From assembly GCA_039566865.1 (NCBI GenBank), contig CM076952.1, positions 13,598,501 to 13,662,500 of the forward strand: a stretch of DNA of 64,000 nt. The letters are read 5' to 3'. Under the pieces are notes generated by a model. The model was not told where the DNA came from. It did not search any database and saw nothing but the letters and a program-made list of their open reading frames with translations. Below, piece after piece: positions 21,480 through 32,870 of the stretch (its first letter is position 1; each line of letters starts with the position of its first letter). The DNA comes from Aurelia coerulea. Lineage: Eukaryota; Cnidaria; Scyphozoa; Semaeostomeae; Ulmaridae. The position numbers and the translations under genes are program-made.

Positions 21480-23578
21480 ATCTGTTGTTGTTGTTGTTGC
21501 TGTTTGGTTTTTTGTTTTTTTTTCATATTCCCATAAAATTTACAATCAACGGACAAAGGTTACAAAACGATGCCACAAGGAGCATGGAAATACATAGCAA
21601 CCCTGCGACCATAACATTTAACATAGAGATTCAAATTACTGTTCATTTAAATATTACAAATTACATATTACAAAATAGCAAATGACAAATAACAATGACA
21701 TAATTCCGTCAAAAGAAAATAAAACAACAGAAAACAAATGTGAGAAAAAAGCAGATTACAAGAGAGAGGATATTTTTAACAACCAACTTAGGAACTTACT
21801 GAAACCGTTCTGAGGCCTGAATATATTTTAACGTTGCCTCGAGAATTTTTTTATTTGAATCTAAAGATAACTTTTCGTGGCCATACATGATGATTTGGAG
21901 TAAATTTTTATTTGAAAGGTTTGTTAATCCATGGGGTTGCAATATCGCATTCACACTGTTGAGAAGATTGCGTCTATCTTCATCATAAGCATGGCAGAGC
22001 AGCAAAAAATGCTCCGTATCCTCAATACCATCATTTACAGGGCACAAAGGATTTAAAGTATCGCTGAAGTTATGTTTGTGAAAATTCAGCTTGCTAAGTC
22101 CTACACGAAGCTGTGTTAAAATTGATAAACGTTTTGGGTCGTGAATGTTGTAGATCAATTTTGAAGGTGGACGGATGAGTGTTAATAGTTTTTTCTTGAA
22201 AACATTCACTGAGCAGGATTGTTGAATCTCAGGTTTAAGTTTTTCCCATTCCGACAAACAGTTTGGACAGAAACTTGATTTAAATCTCTCAGTTCTCGCA
22301 CGTATTTGCCCTGTTGCAGCTCTTCTGCGAAGACTGTAGTCAGATTCCTGAAGCTGAGGTACAGGAATTCTTGTGTAATCCGGAGTCAAATTATTGATAA
22401 TCTTATAGAAAAGAACAAGGCGTCTACTCCACGTCGCAGGTTGAGCGATTCCCAACCAAGTTCATCATAAATTTTCTGGCGATATGTGCCCTTCCAAGCC
22501 CCAGTTACTGCCAATGCGGCAGAGTATTGAACCGATTCAAGTTTTTCCATTGAATTGGCCAAAGTGACAGTTTGACTAAATTCACAGATATTTTGCGGAA
22601 TGTGATACATTATGTCACCATAATCCAGATGCGGTCGGACATAGAATTTATATATTTCGTTTAGCGTGTGTCGCGGCAAATATTTCGAAAGGAATCTCAA
22701 CATTCCTATTCCTTGTCTACATTTGGAAATAACTGATTGAATATGACTAGCAAAAGACAATTTAGAATCTCATATGACACCAAGGTGCTTTTGCTCCTGG
22801 ACTGACTGATTTGGGTTTAATAAATCATTCGCGTTCAAATGCTGATAAAGGGAGTCAAAGATCAGCTTCTCTAGAATTTTACCAAAGATTGGAAGTAGGG
22901 AAATAGGACGATAGTTTTTTTTTCAAATTCTTACTGTTTTTCTTATGGATGGGAACTACGTTAGCTTGTTTCCAGATTTCAGGGAAAACACCTTGGTGCA
23001 TACACGACTTAAATATTAATCTAAGGGGTAGAAGGAGTGCATCATCACATATCTTTATCATTCGCACGGAGATATCGTCCCAGCCATGAGCCTTATTTGG
23101 ATTCAATGATCGAATGATATTCAAGATCTTCTCATCAGACATGGAAAAGCCAGTGAGCAGTGGAGCATTGGGTACTAACATCGGAGGAATGTCGCTACCA
23201 GTATCGATGGCGGTGCACTGTTGTATGAAATAATCACTGAGAATGTCTGCCTTTGCAGTAAAGTCCATAACAAATATGTCATTTTCTAACAGAGACGGGA
23301 TTATGGGTATTTTAGCTTTGTTCAAGATTTTATTTATCAAGGAACAATAGAGTGTTTTCCCTGTCTCAGGGTTTGAAAGGGTTCTTTGAATTTTCGTAAA
23401 GTACTTGTCCTTGGCGTCCTCAATCATTTTGGATCCCTGAGATATCATGTTGGTAATTGCCTCCAGCCTGTCCTCTGGCTGACCATTCCTGATGAAGGTC
23501 TTATAAGCCCTGTCCTTTTTCTTGATGAAGTTTTTGATTTTGGTTTTTTCATCCCTAATTTGCGTATACTCCAACCAA
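21480..23578 (-). pseudogene. CR1-like LINE copy lacking the RT catalytic core
   Basis: This is the third member of the family, on the minus strand. An upstream segment (22879-23574) has IKNFIKKKDRAYKTFIRNGQ, NPNKAHGWDDISVRMIK and VPIHKKNSKNLK. A downstream segment (21796-22790) has LPRHTLNEIYKFYVRPHLDY, CPVNDGIEDTEHFLLLC and a stop. Between them, at about 22790-22870, sequence for the palm (the DMSKAFD, PQGS and FADD motifs of the 12-kb copy) is deleted. A frameshift near 22390-22455 splits the downstream part. The 3' end is followed by GTT repeats near 21483-21500 on the plus strand. It cannot encode an active RT. Confidence 0.85.
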
Positions 23579-24003
23579 CAAACCGATACGAAAGTTTTCT
23601 TTCAAACGTGTTTAAATGGCTTTAAATGTTACAAAATGGCATGGCTCAGCCCAAAAACCTATATCTTGCATTTTCATATGAAAGTTCTCGTCCGAGATGA
23701 TACAAAACCTTTTCAAGAGCATATGCAGCCAGTTTATGTTGTGATGCAGGATAATGATTTTAAACAATTTGTGAGAGTGGCTCTATTTTTGCAGCATTTC
23801 AAATTGGTGTCCTTTATTTGGAGGCATTCGATATTTTTTTAATGTGATTTTAGGTCACGATGAAGCCAACGGTAAAACTGTTAAATTATGAAGTCAAATA
23901 CACTCATTTTGTAACACTTTTATATCAAATTTTGTCGTGGTGCCTAGCTCTCTCAGCTGTATGCTGTTTACTCTTTGTTCATGGCATTTGAAATTATTTA
24001 CAG
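23579..24003 (+). other. presumptive intron end upstream of first visible exon
   Basis: No coding homology was found. It ends in GAAATTATTTACAG, a good 3' splice site for the exon starting at 24004. Confidence 0.6.
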
Positions 24004-24170
24004 GTGATACAATGAGAGCTGCTTCAAATGATTTTGCTGCTGATCCTTGCTCATCTGGGAAAAGGAGTGTTATGATAAGAGCTGCTAGGGCACTACTTGC
24101 TGCAGTCACTAGATTGCTTTGTGTAGCAGACATGGCTGATATCTATAGACTCATTGCTACACTGAAACTG
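24004..24170 (+). CDS. CTNNA: alpha-catenin exon (window exon 1)
   Basis: Alpha-catenin links cadherin-bound beta-catenin to F-actin at adherens junctions. This exon encodes 55 codons plus two leading bases. It includes DTMRAASNDFAADPCSSGK, RAARALLAAVTRLL and VADMADIYRLIATLKL, which closely match the N-terminal vinculin-homology domain (around residue 100 of the ~900-residue vertebrate protein, from memory). The acceptor is ...TTTACAG|GT (phase 1 entry, completing a Gly codon) and the donor is CTG|GTTTGT (phase 0). Exons for the first ~100 residues, including the beta-catenin-binding start, were not found upstream in the window. Confidence 0.95.
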
Positions 24171-25442
24171 GTTTGTATACTTAATTTTAATTGTATGCAC
24201 GTCATGAAAGCACAATGGAATATTACAGCCTATTACATCATGACTGTGCTAGATTTTTGTTGACAACACACAGAATGAGTGAAAGGTGCCTTTTTTGAAA
24301 AGTGTCTTATCAAAATTTGATTATGCTACTGATCATGAAATCTTGAAAGCTACCTGGTTTTGCAGCATACTCCAAAATTACAATGGCTGATTGTTAAATT
24401 AGATTTAAATGCTGAACTATGACTTACATTGGTATCTTATAGTACAGTTATCCTTGATCATGTTATTGTGTTATGTAGGACCTGAACATTCATATGAAAT
24501 TGCAGGTCATAGAGGGTGCCCCAAAGATTGTCTGACTTTCTAATTTGAATAAATCAGAAAATGGTAGCACAGAGCAAAGAGGTGGGAGTGTAAAATTGTA
24601 TCACATTTTTCTATGAATTGAATGGCTTGAAAGGAACTTAGGGTACTTTGCTGTAAATCTAATATGGTTTCGAATAGAAAGCACGCTTTTTGAAAAAAAA
24701 AAACCAGATATGTCGGTCATGTGATTCTCTGTTATGAACATCGCAAAACAGGCAACAGTTCAGGCAACTGCTAAAAAATGAGACACGGATGTGAGAGCTG
24801 AGGCTGAGCAATATTCGTATATTATTCTTACAAAGTGGATGATTCTGAGCATGAATATCCTTAAAACATTTTTCTTGTAAAAGAGATTGTAGGCCTTTCT
24901 ACGAGGGGCATACTCCCAAGAAATCGTACATCTTTGGTGAAAATCCTTTGCTTTCAAGAAAAATCCATCAAAAATCCGTGAAAATCCTTTTGTTCTGAAA
25001 AACATCTCGTACGCTTCTTCGAATTAGTGAAATGCCCCTCGCCTTTCTCAATCCGTTGGCATTACGAAATCCGTAGCCAACAAGGCTAAGACTCTAAAGA
25101 TCGATGCATCAATCCCTGCCGACCCCCGTCTCAAGACGAATCATTCAGCAATTCTTTCATGATTGTTCCAGTGGAATTTACAACTTCAATCATCCATGGA
25201 AGCTGTTTTGTGACGACAATTGAAATGAGACAAATTGACAGTCCTCGAAAAGCCAAAATAGGGTCATGAATATTGACAGGGTTGTTTCTTGTTTGTTCAT
25301 TTATTGCTTATTGAAGCAATGGCCGTCAACCAAAGGGTTCTTGGCTGCTATGTGTCGTGCACGCCTTGATAATTCGCCATTATATTGGTCCAATACTATC
25401 TTCCAATGCTTCTTATCTTTCTTCTTTTCCCTTTCGTTTCAG
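24171..25442 (+). other. alpha-catenin intron, 1.27 kb
   Basis: Begins GTTTGT and ends in a pyrimidine tract and CGTTTCAG. Nothing recognisable is inside. Confidence 0.8.
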
Positions 25443-25562
25443 GTTGAGAAGAGGTTGAAAGAGCTAGATGGAGCTGAAAACACAGACGATTTACTGAAAT
25501 GTTTCAAGAATTATGGTGATGATTTGATGAAACTTGCCAAGCTATCTGGTATCAGACAAGCA
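25443..25562 (+). CDS. CTNNA: alpha-catenin exon (window exon 2)
   Basis: Forty codons, phase 0 on both sides (TTTCAG|GTTGAG and GCA|GTGAGT). It encodes VEKRLKELDGAENTDDLLKC and FKNYGDDLMKLAKLSGIRQA, aligning with the helical segment after the LKV of vertebrate alpha-catenin N domain. The family usually reads RQQELKD across the next junction; here it is RQ-A-DLKD. The match is weaker than in exon 1, consistent with a surface-exposed helix. Confidence 0.92.
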
Positions 25563-26958
25563 GTGAGTAAAATATTGCTATCAAGCAACATACAATTACA
25601 GCAGATTTCTGCAATTTATGTCATTTTTTCCCTTTTTTCTCTGGTATTGTATTGTACAAGATTTTGATAAACAGACCGTGCTTGTCATAAGTCTGCAGTG
25701 GGCTTTCGTGACTATATAAATTTGAATCATATTGCTCGAAATTCAGCTGCATCTCTAAAATTGTTGATGGTATGGATTTTTTTATTGCACTGGCTAGCTC
25801 TACAGAGTTGAAACCAACAGAATATATCTCCTTTTCCAATGTATTTACTGCTATATGCCTGAATTGGGGAGATTAAGTCATGATTTTTGGAAGGTTAGTT
25901 TGTACATCCCCTTTAATCAGCCTCATAAAGTAGTGAATTCGATAAAGACATAAGGACATTTAATAAGTTGACTGTGTGTTATGACCAATTGGCATTACAA
26001 TTTTCTTATATGTAAAATGGTGCATAGTTGAAAGAATTACTGCTCAACTTCAGAATTAGATATGAATATTGATACCAGGACCACAACAAAAATCGCTTTC
26101 AGAGTCTTTCTGAAGGAAGAAAGATAAGTGAAAACTTCAAAACCGTGTCAATTGACATTTCCAATTTTTGTAAGACAAAGCCAGTTACTAAATGCCCCAC
26201 CTGTAGCATTGTGAAGAGACTAAGAGACTTAGTAGGTAGGCTTATGGAACCGAGTGGACAAAAAGATCAGACCAAAGTTACTTTGTCTTGTTTCAAGATT
26301 CCAGCTTGTCAAGACAATGCTTCTCACTTTCATCTGCATTGTTAATGTTAATAACATTTCTTTCATCTTTTCAATGTTATGATTCAGAAGCTTGATGTTT
26401 TGCCTTTCCCAAACACAACGAAAACAACATTCTTCAAAGCCCGTTGAATTGAGTATTTCATCAACCTTGTGATCAGGTAACCTCTGTCCCAATCAAAAAC
26501 CTGTTTGAACAGGACATTGCAGGGCTATCAGTGGGTGGTGCCCGAGCTTGCAAGCACGAGCCCAAGTGTTCGTTTGGGTTTGTCGTAACTTGATGAATGT
26601 CAAATAATAACTTATATGAATTGTGTTACAAAAACATTTTCTTGGACGTATCAATTAACACCACACTAAAGATTTCACTTTTTTCTTCCTTTGAAATGAC
26701 CCTCAAAATGATACTCGTCATGGTTCTGATGCTGATGTTTCAAGTTCCTGATAAAGCTACGTTTTCTAGCCAATGTTTAGATTACGTTTAGATGTTTAGA
26801 ATGCGCATCGCAAATGGTCCGAAGTATCCTGCTTCTTCTAGTGTAATCAAGGTTTCAATCTTTTCAAGAATGAGGAATTTTCTAGTGACTGCAGCAGTTT
26901 AGTAATTTCGTTAAGTACTAGTTGCAGCATCATATACTTGACTTTGAAAAATCTTCAG
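25563..26958 (+). other. alpha-catenin intron, 1.40 kb
   Basis: GTGAGT donor and ATCTTCAG acceptor. No transposon ends or ORFs were recognised. Confidence 0.8.
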
Positions 26959-27048
26959 GATTTGAAAGACCCGCGAAAGAAAGATGAAATGGCAGCTGCT
27001 AGAGCAACATTGAAGAAGTCAAGTCGAATGCTCCTTACTACGTCCAAG
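26959..27048 (+). CDS. CTNNA: alpha-catenin exon (window exon 3)
   Basis: Thirty codons, phase 0 (CTTCAG|GATTTG and AAG|GTACGT). It encodes DLKDPRKKDEMAAARATLKK and then SSRMLLTTSK, matching the strongly conserved LKD...QMAAARG/ATLKK...LYTASQ/K block of alpha-catenins. The neuronal and epithelial vertebrate paralogues share the same block, so the paralogue cannot be assigned. This looks like the pre-duplication invertebrate gene. Confidence 0.95.
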
Positions 27049-27780
27049 GTACGTTCACAACTGATCAAACTTGAAGATGGCATTTAGTATGCAGAGTAAA
27101 TCAAGTTTTTGAAGAATCGTAGTAATATGTGGGAATAAGCACGTGACTTCTTTTATTTGGAAAGATATTTACACTGACATTGAAAATTCTTTGTACATTC
27201 ATTTCTTTTTTCAAAAGATGCTTTTGAGAAGGAAAAATTCTGCCATTTTGACATTTTACTGTCTGACCTCCCAGATGAATTTGATTTCTTTCGAAATTGA
27301 TCACTTGTTCGGTACATTTCTGAATGGATGAGGGTTAATAAATTAAGTGCCAATCCTAAAATAAACTGAGTTTATGCTTATCGGCCATCCACGTAGAATT
27401 GATGAAATCGAAACTCTGGCTCCAAGGAAAGTTAACGGCACAGAAATGAAACTAGTGAAAAAGACTAAGTCTCTTAAGGATTATTGTCGATGAGAATCTC
27501 AGTTGGAAGGAACACTTAAAATCTTTGAAAGGTAAAGTAACGAGTGATTTGTCTGCATTTAAAGAACTTAACAAACAATCTTCTGCAATCTAATCTATAT
27601 GAGGTTTGCCATGCGCTGGTTGAAAGTCACATTCGATACGGGAATGTTGGCTGGGGCAGTGTACCCAATACGAAGATGCAACGCTTCATCGTTTACATAA
27701 TAGCGCCTGTTTAATCATTGAAAATGCTAGAATAAAGAACCCTTGGACAGTTGATCATATAATTTATTTTGATCTATCTA

Positions 27781-28844
27781 CCGGGTGCGCCAAAATAAAC
27801 TATGCACGTTTGGCAGGCCACAATAAATCGTAAACTGGACCGATTTTGAAGATTTGTGACTTAGTCTTTAGCAGAAAGCCTGAATTATAGTTAGTAGGAT
27901 TTTTTGCAATTTTTTTCATTTTCAGCTTTTTTTATTCAAATATTAAATTTTACAAGATACTTTACATTCTATTATACCTAATTCTAATTACTATACGACA
28001 CTACAGGTACGATACCATGGAGAGCGAAAAGACTATGACTACCCCATGGCCAATATCTAAAAACACGAAACGTTAAATCGTATACAATCACACTACGAAC
28101 ATTTATAAATTAAAGGATACTATACTAGATTCGGTTTCACTCCAGATGTCGGGTCAGTGTTGCGTTGAATTTGTTGATGCTACGAGTGCAACTCATTGTC
28201 AGTTTTTAGAGCTAGAAGCGAGTTTCTTAGAAGTATAGTTTTCGAAATTACTGAACACGATCAAAATACATCGATCAAGTTTTCTAAAGAATCGACATGA
28301 ATGAACAAACAGAGAACTTTTTCGCCGTGATATGGGATTTAGAAATCGACTAATTGTAATCCGCTGTACGAGAGTTCGTACTAAACCCCCAAATCACCCT
28401 GAAAAGGTCTTCTCTTTGTTCGTGCAGGTTGGGTCTTTTAATTTTTGATCGACGTTTTTTTATCGTTTTCAGTGCTTTGAAAACTAAAACTTTAAGAAAC
28501 TCGCTTCTAGCTCTAAAAACTGAAAAGGGAAAAATTTGCAAAAAGTCCAAGAACCTAATAGACCTTTTAGCTATTCTACAAAAGAGCCTGGATCGAGCGT
28601 TATTTTTATACATTTTTATACGCGACGTTCGATCTAGTGGTGTTAGAGCTTCTATCACTATTGTGCACATTCGAAAATTCTACAAAATGTAGCAAAATGA
28701 TGTTCGATTCTGATTCTTCTCAGAATAGCTACAAGGTCTATTAAGGCTTTCTGCTAAAGATTAAGTCATACATCTTCAAAATCAGTGCAGTGTACGATTT
28801 ACTGTGGCCTGCCAATCGTGCATAGTTTATTTTGACGCACCCGG
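27781..28844. mobile_element. CCGGGTGCGCC-type foldback MITE with two nested insertions
   Basis: It is flanked by TA (27779-27780, 28845-28846). The left end CCGGGTGCGCCAAAATAAAC mirrors the right end GTTTATTTTGACGCACCCGG-like terminus. The long arms match the intact 605-bp copy at 63078-63682. The left arm is interrupted at about 27926-28199 by a copy of repeat R (ACAGGTACGATACCATGGAG). The right arm is interrupted at 28557-28742 by a hairpin MITE. It sits inside a LINE fragment, giving three nesting levels. Confidence 0.85.
28557..28742. mobile_element. hairpin MITE (AATAGACC ends), copy 2
   Basis: This is a diverged copy of the hairpin at 16833-17079, with shared AATAGACCTTTTAGCTATTC start and an inverted, mutated right end. 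It lies within the right arm of the surrounding foldback. Confidence 0.85.
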
Positions 28845-29312
28845 TATCATTACACACAAAATAGTCAATAAACAGTGCCCTGAGAGCCTCTTGAACAAGT
28901 AGAGTCAGAGAAATGAAGTTTCTAGGTATAACACAAGAAAAAATAGAAATTTCGACATCTCTACGTTTAAGCTTGAGTGTACAAAAAAGGTTTCCACCTT
29001 TCTGGGCTTAAAGCTTGGAATGAAATACCCATTTAAATAAGGGAAATCCCCTCGCTCTATCAGTTTAAAAGAAAATTAAAAACTCATTTAAAGAGCTCAG
29101 CAGACCCTGACTAAAATACGACTCACAGGAAGATTAGACCTCAGCCTGGATCAAATTCCAGTTAATATCAAATTGAAAATTTTTTTTTATTATTAATTTA
29201 TGACGTACTTGCAAGTTTTGTATTTTGATTTTTGTACTGATGAGATATCGTGTAAAAATATGAATTGATAAAATAATAAAAAAAATATCTGGCCTGATGA
29301 GGGCGAGGCTAT

Positions 29313-29537
29313 TTGAGAAATACCAATACATTCTTACTTCCTATGGTACATACAGTTAATCATGGTACTGAAACAATCCGATACAGAGGGCTGTGTATTT
29401 GGCACTCTCTTCCTCAGGAAATTAAGGATTCAAATTCTGTGCATCAATTTAAGAATAAAATCAAACATTGGACCAATGAAGGCTGCGACTGCAGACTTTG
29501 CAGGCAGTACATTCCTCAACTCGGCTTTCTATGATTT
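29313..29537 (+). pseudogene. LINE C-terminal tail fragment
   Basis: The short open frame encodes HGTETIRYRGLCIWHSLPQE, FKNKIKHW and CDCRLCRQYIPQLGFL before a stop. The TETIRYRG...W...LP...IK...F...CRLC...GF pattern is the usual C-terminus of CR1-like LINE proteins in invertebrates. Only this end is present. Confidence 0.75.
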
Positions 29538-29619
29538 TACACCTTTTTTAATATGAACTTTGTAATTTGATTTGAACATTGTAATTTGATTTGAACTTTG
29601 TAATTTTATTGACTAGTTT

Positions 29620-29670
29620 TACTTCTATATATATATATATATAAAAACTTGGTACTGTAGTATAAACTGA
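29620..29670. repeat. (TA)n microsatellite at PLE boundary
   Basis: ATATAT repeat immediately outside the left 3' end of the PLE pair. Equivalent TA tracts lie at 31846-31862, around 32793, 33880-33912 and 36512-36522, each at a PLE junction. Confidence 0.85.
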
Positions 29671-29717
29671 ATAAAAGGTACTAGGAGAAAAACGGACGCA
29701 AAAAACAGACAGATTTT

Positions 29718-29775
29718 TCAGCACACTGAGGCCTTTCAAACTTACGTTATCATCAGAATGTGACTAACTGTAGAG
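29718..29775 (-). ncRNA. hammerhead ribozyme-like motif, left PLE arm
   Basis: The minus strand reads CTGATGA (29750-29756), stem II AAC/GTT with a GTAA loop, then GAAAGGCCTC. AGGCCT is a perfect palindrome suited to a dimeric stem III, and C follows at the cleavage position. Stem I can pair six bases (CACATT with AGTGTG, one G-U). Confidence 0.75.
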
Positions 29776-29833
29776 CTAGAGCGTTTTTACGATTTATAAA
29801 CTAAATAGAGGATTACCGACAGGAAATATAAGA

Positions 29834-30734
29834 TTATTGGTTCATTATAGCGTGTCCTCTGTTGAAAAGTTTGCTTTCGTATTCTAAGAGTGATTTATTG
29901 TCCTTAAGTTTCACAAATGCGTAAATTTTGAAGAAAGGTTCTTTAAGGTTTTTATTAGATTTTCCGCAGTTATGTACATGTTTTGGAAAATTGCAAGAAG
30001 ACACTCCGTTTCTTGATTCAGATATGTGATTGTTCATTCTTTGACGTAAATTCGTTGTTTGGCCGATGTAGTTCATTTGACCATCACATAAATTACACGA
30101 GAGAAAATATATGATGTTTTTGCTATTGCAGGTAATTTCTGATTTGATATCCCATATGGTTCCATTTGCAGTTTTGAAATTCTTCACTGGCTGTAGATAT
30201 AAACGGCATAATTTGCATTGTGCTTTATTGCATAATTTAATTCCGGGTTCTTGTCTCACAAATGGGATGGATGTAAATTTCGCATTCGTTAGAATCGAAG
30301 TAAGGTTTGGAGGTTGCTTTAAGGCGAGGATTGGTGTTGTATTGTTAAATTTTCTCTTTGTGTCCGGGTCTTGAATGCCTTTGAAAAGGTTCGAAATGGT
30401 CTTGATAACATGGCTATGATTTAAACTTGGGTAAAATGTCGTGACAAGTGGTATAATATCTCTTGTTTTATTCGGTGCAGGACCTTGTAATTTTGCTTTG
30501 TGGAATGCTTGATCAATTAAGGAGTTGGGATAGTTGCAATTCAAAAGCCAGTTTTTTAATTCCTGTAAACGAAATTTAACTCTCTCTTCATCTGTAACGA
30601 AAACTATAATTCTTTTTGCTAGATTATATGGTATAGTATCTTTAATGTGTCTTGGATGTGCACTTTGGAAATTAACATAATCATGTGGATTTGTGTCTTT
30701 GTAAAAAATGTCTGTTGTGATTAGTGATCCATTT
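29834..30734 (-). CDS. PLE RT C-terminus and GIY-YIG domain (left copy)
   Basis: This is the C-terminal part of a PLE polyprotein, open from the truncation point at about 30734 to the stop at 29834. It includes the end of RT (NGSLITTDIFYKDTN; SAHPRHIKDTIPYNLAKR), a linker (IPLVTTFYPSLNHSHVIKTI), Cys pairs (CNKAQCKLC) and the GIY-YIG nuclease (IIYFLSCNLCDGQMNYIGQT; LRQRMNNHI). There are no internal stops. It lacks the RT palm and cannot be autonomous. Confidence 0.85.
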
Positions 30735-31684
30735 CAAAACATACAGAATCGCTAAATTTCCTTGATGTAGAAGTTATCCTCTCAAATGGATCACTAATCA
30801 CAACAGACATTTTTTACAAAGACACAAATCCACATGATTATCTTAATTTCCAAAGTGCACATCCAAGACACATTAAAGATACTATACCATATAATCTAGC
30901 AAAAAGAATTATAGTTTTCGTTACAGATGAAGAGAGAGTTAAATTTCGTTTACAGGAATTAAAAAACTGGCTTTTGAATTGCAACTATCCCAACTCCTTA
31001 ATTGATCAAGCATTCCACAAAGCAAAATTACAAGGTCCTGCACCGAATAAAACAAGAGATATTATACCACTTGTCACGACATTTTACCCAAGTTTAAATC
31101 ATAGCCATGTTATCAAGACCATTTCGAACCTTTTCAAAGGCATTCAAGACCCGGACACAAAGAGAAAATTTAACAATACAACACCAATCCTCGCCTTAAA
31201 GCAACCTCCAAACCTTACTTCGATTCTAACGAATGCGAAATTTACATCCATCCCATTTGTGAGACAAGAACCCGGAATTAAATTATGCAATAAAGCACAA
31301 TGCAAATTATGCCGTTTATATCTACAGCCAGTGAAGAATTTCAAAACTGCAAATGGAACCATATGGGATACCAAATCAGAAATTACCTGCAATAGCAAAA
31401 ACATCATATATTTTCTCTCGTGTAATTTATGTGATGGTCAAATGAACTACATCGGCCAAACAACGAATTTACGTCAAAGAATGAACAATCACATATCTGA
31501 ATCAAGAAACGGAGTGTCTTCTTGCAATTTTCCAAAACATGTACATAACTGCGGAAAATCTAATAAAAACCTTAAAGAACCTTTCTTCAAAATTTACGCA
31601 TTTGTGAAACTTAAGGACAATAAATCACTCTTAGAATACGAAAGCAAACTTTTCAACAGAGGACACGCTATAATGAACCAATAA
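30734..31684 (+). CDS. PLE RT C-terminus and GIY-YIG domain (right copy)
   Basis: Same protein segment as the left copy, but 49 bases longer at its 5' side, where it reads HTESLNFLDVEVILSNG, a conserved PLE motif after the catalytic core. It then continues identically apart from one residue through CNLCDGQMNYIGQTTNLRQR to the stop at 31684. No ATG begins the frame; it is a 5'-truncated copy. Confidence 0.85.
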   Translation, partial: SKHTESLNFLDVEVILSNGSLITTDIFYKDTNPHDYLNFQSAHPRHIKDTIPYNLAKRIIVFVTDEERVKFRLQELKNWLLNCNYPNSLIDQAFHKAKLQGPAPNKTRDIIPLVTTFYPSLNHSHVIKTISNLFKGIQDPDTKRKFNNTTPILALKQPPNLTSILTNAKFTSIPFVRQEPGIKLCNKAQCKLCRLYLQPVKNFKTANGTIWDTKSEITCNSKNIIYFLSCNLCDGQMNYIGQTTNLRQRMNNHISESRNGVSSCNFPKHVHNCGKSNKNLKEPFFKIYAFVKLKDNKSLLEYESKLFNRGHAIMNQ

Positions 31685-31748
31685 TCTTATATTTCCTGTC
31701 GGTAATCCTCTATTTAGTTTATAAATCGTAAAAACGCTCTAGCTCTAC

Positions 31749-31800
31749 AGTTAGTCACATTCTGATGATAACGTAAGTTTGAAAGGCCTCAGTGTGCTGA
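31749..31800 (+). ncRNA. hammerhead ribozyme-like motif, right PLE arm
   Basis: This is the plus-strand mirror of the left-arm motif: CTGATGA at 31762-31768, GAAAGGCCTC from 31781. Sequence is identical to the left copy over the core. Confidence 0.75.
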
Positions 31801-31930
31801 AAAATCTGTCTGTTTTTTGCGTCCGTTTTTCTCCTAGTACCTTTTATATATATATATATATAGTGAACGATGAAGAAGAGGGACAACATCCTCAGAGAGC
31901 AGGCATCGAGTTGATTTTTGCGCTTTTTTT

Positions 31931-31995
31931 CATTTATTCAGCTATCTACTAACTAGTTTCGCCCACTAGGGCATCTTCAGAGCAACTGATTAAGT
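31931..31995 (-). ncRNA. hammerhead ribozyme-like motif, unit copy 1
   Basis: Minus strand: CTGAAGA (31974-31980), stem II GCCC/GGGC, then GAAACTAGTT. ACTAGT is a palindrome for a dimeric stem III. Stem I is strong: AATCAGTT pairs with AGCTGAAT, plus an inner TTGCT/AGTAG helix with wobbles. Confidence 0.8.
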
Positions 31996-32870
31996 TAAAG
32001 TATTGACCTCTATTTATAGTAAAATGTATGTCCATATAAGGTTAATCAATTTACAAGTATCATTTTGTCCTTATAAGGTAAAATGTTCTTGTCATATGTT
32101 GTTTCTGTTGTTAGCCTCGTTCTCGTTGTTTTTCAGTTGAGTCATTGTCGTTGTAGGGGTAGGATCTCGTGTCCTGGTGTTGTATTTTCGTGCTTTGTCT
32201 TTTGACGTCAGATCTTCTTTCGTCGTTCTTCGAGCGTCACTTTTCCAATTTTGTTTACGGTGCTTCTTTGCCAGTGGCTGATTCCCTGAATCTTAACCCA
32301 CCTCGGGTGTACTTTTACCCTGTTCATTCAGTTCAGTTCGGTTCGGTTCTTTTCTTTGGCGTTGTTCGCAGTGCGATGTTGTCTTTTCGATGTGCTGTTG
32401 TTACGGGGTTCTGTTTCCTTCGACGTCAGTGTGTAGTTCGTAGTCAGATATTTTCCCTGTGTTATATTGTTGTTGTTGTTGTTGTTGTTATTGTTGCTTG
32501 ACGTATGTAGTTATGTAGTTTGATTTCGCGTCAGGTTGATTTCGTTGTTTTCTGTATTGTTGCTGTTGCTGTTGCTATTGTTGTTGCTGTTGTTGTTGTT
32601 GTTGCTTTGTTGCTTGACGTATGTCGTTTGATTCCACGTCAGATTGTTGAGTTGCTGCTCGCGGTCGCGAGTTTGTTTGTGTTGTTGTCTTCGATCTGTT
32701 TCGTAGATTCTTTATTTGTGTTGTTTCCTTGGTCTTTCTCAGCGCTTCCTGCTTCTTGATGACTCTTCGATGGTCTGCGTCCAGACCGCTTTATAATATA
32801 TAGTGAACGATGAAGAAGAGGGACAACATCCTCAGAGAGCAGGCATCGAGTTGATTTTTGCGCTTTTTTT

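Larger units (their letters stand above)
27365..29116 (+). pseudogene. LINE RT C-terminal fragment, split by a MITE
   Basis: Pieces of a CR1/jockey-like LINE C-terminus are readable in several frames: GHPRRIDEIETLAPRKVNGT at 27380-27440, RIIVDENLSWKEHLKSLKGK at 27480-27540, and, after a foldback MITE (27781-28844), a segment ending FKRKLKTHLKSSADPD-like before a stop near 29115. The segments on the two sides join in the order expected for one element. Stops and frameshifts are common. It is not related closely to the LINE at 12-16.7 kb. Confidence 0.7.
29671..31848. mobile_element. head-to-head pair of near-identical PLE copies (giant inverted repeat)
   Basis: Left arm 29671-30734 (element on minus strand) and right arm 30784-31848 (element on plus strand) are almost perfect inverted complements of ~1,064 bp. 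They are separated by 49 bases that belong to the longer right copy. Each arm holds the C-terminal part of PLE RT, a GIY-YIG domain, a 3' untranslated region and a hammerhead motif near its outer end. The two 236-residue reading frames differ at one visible residue (IWDIKS versus IWDTKS). Both copies are 5'-truncated within RT. Confidence 0.93.
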
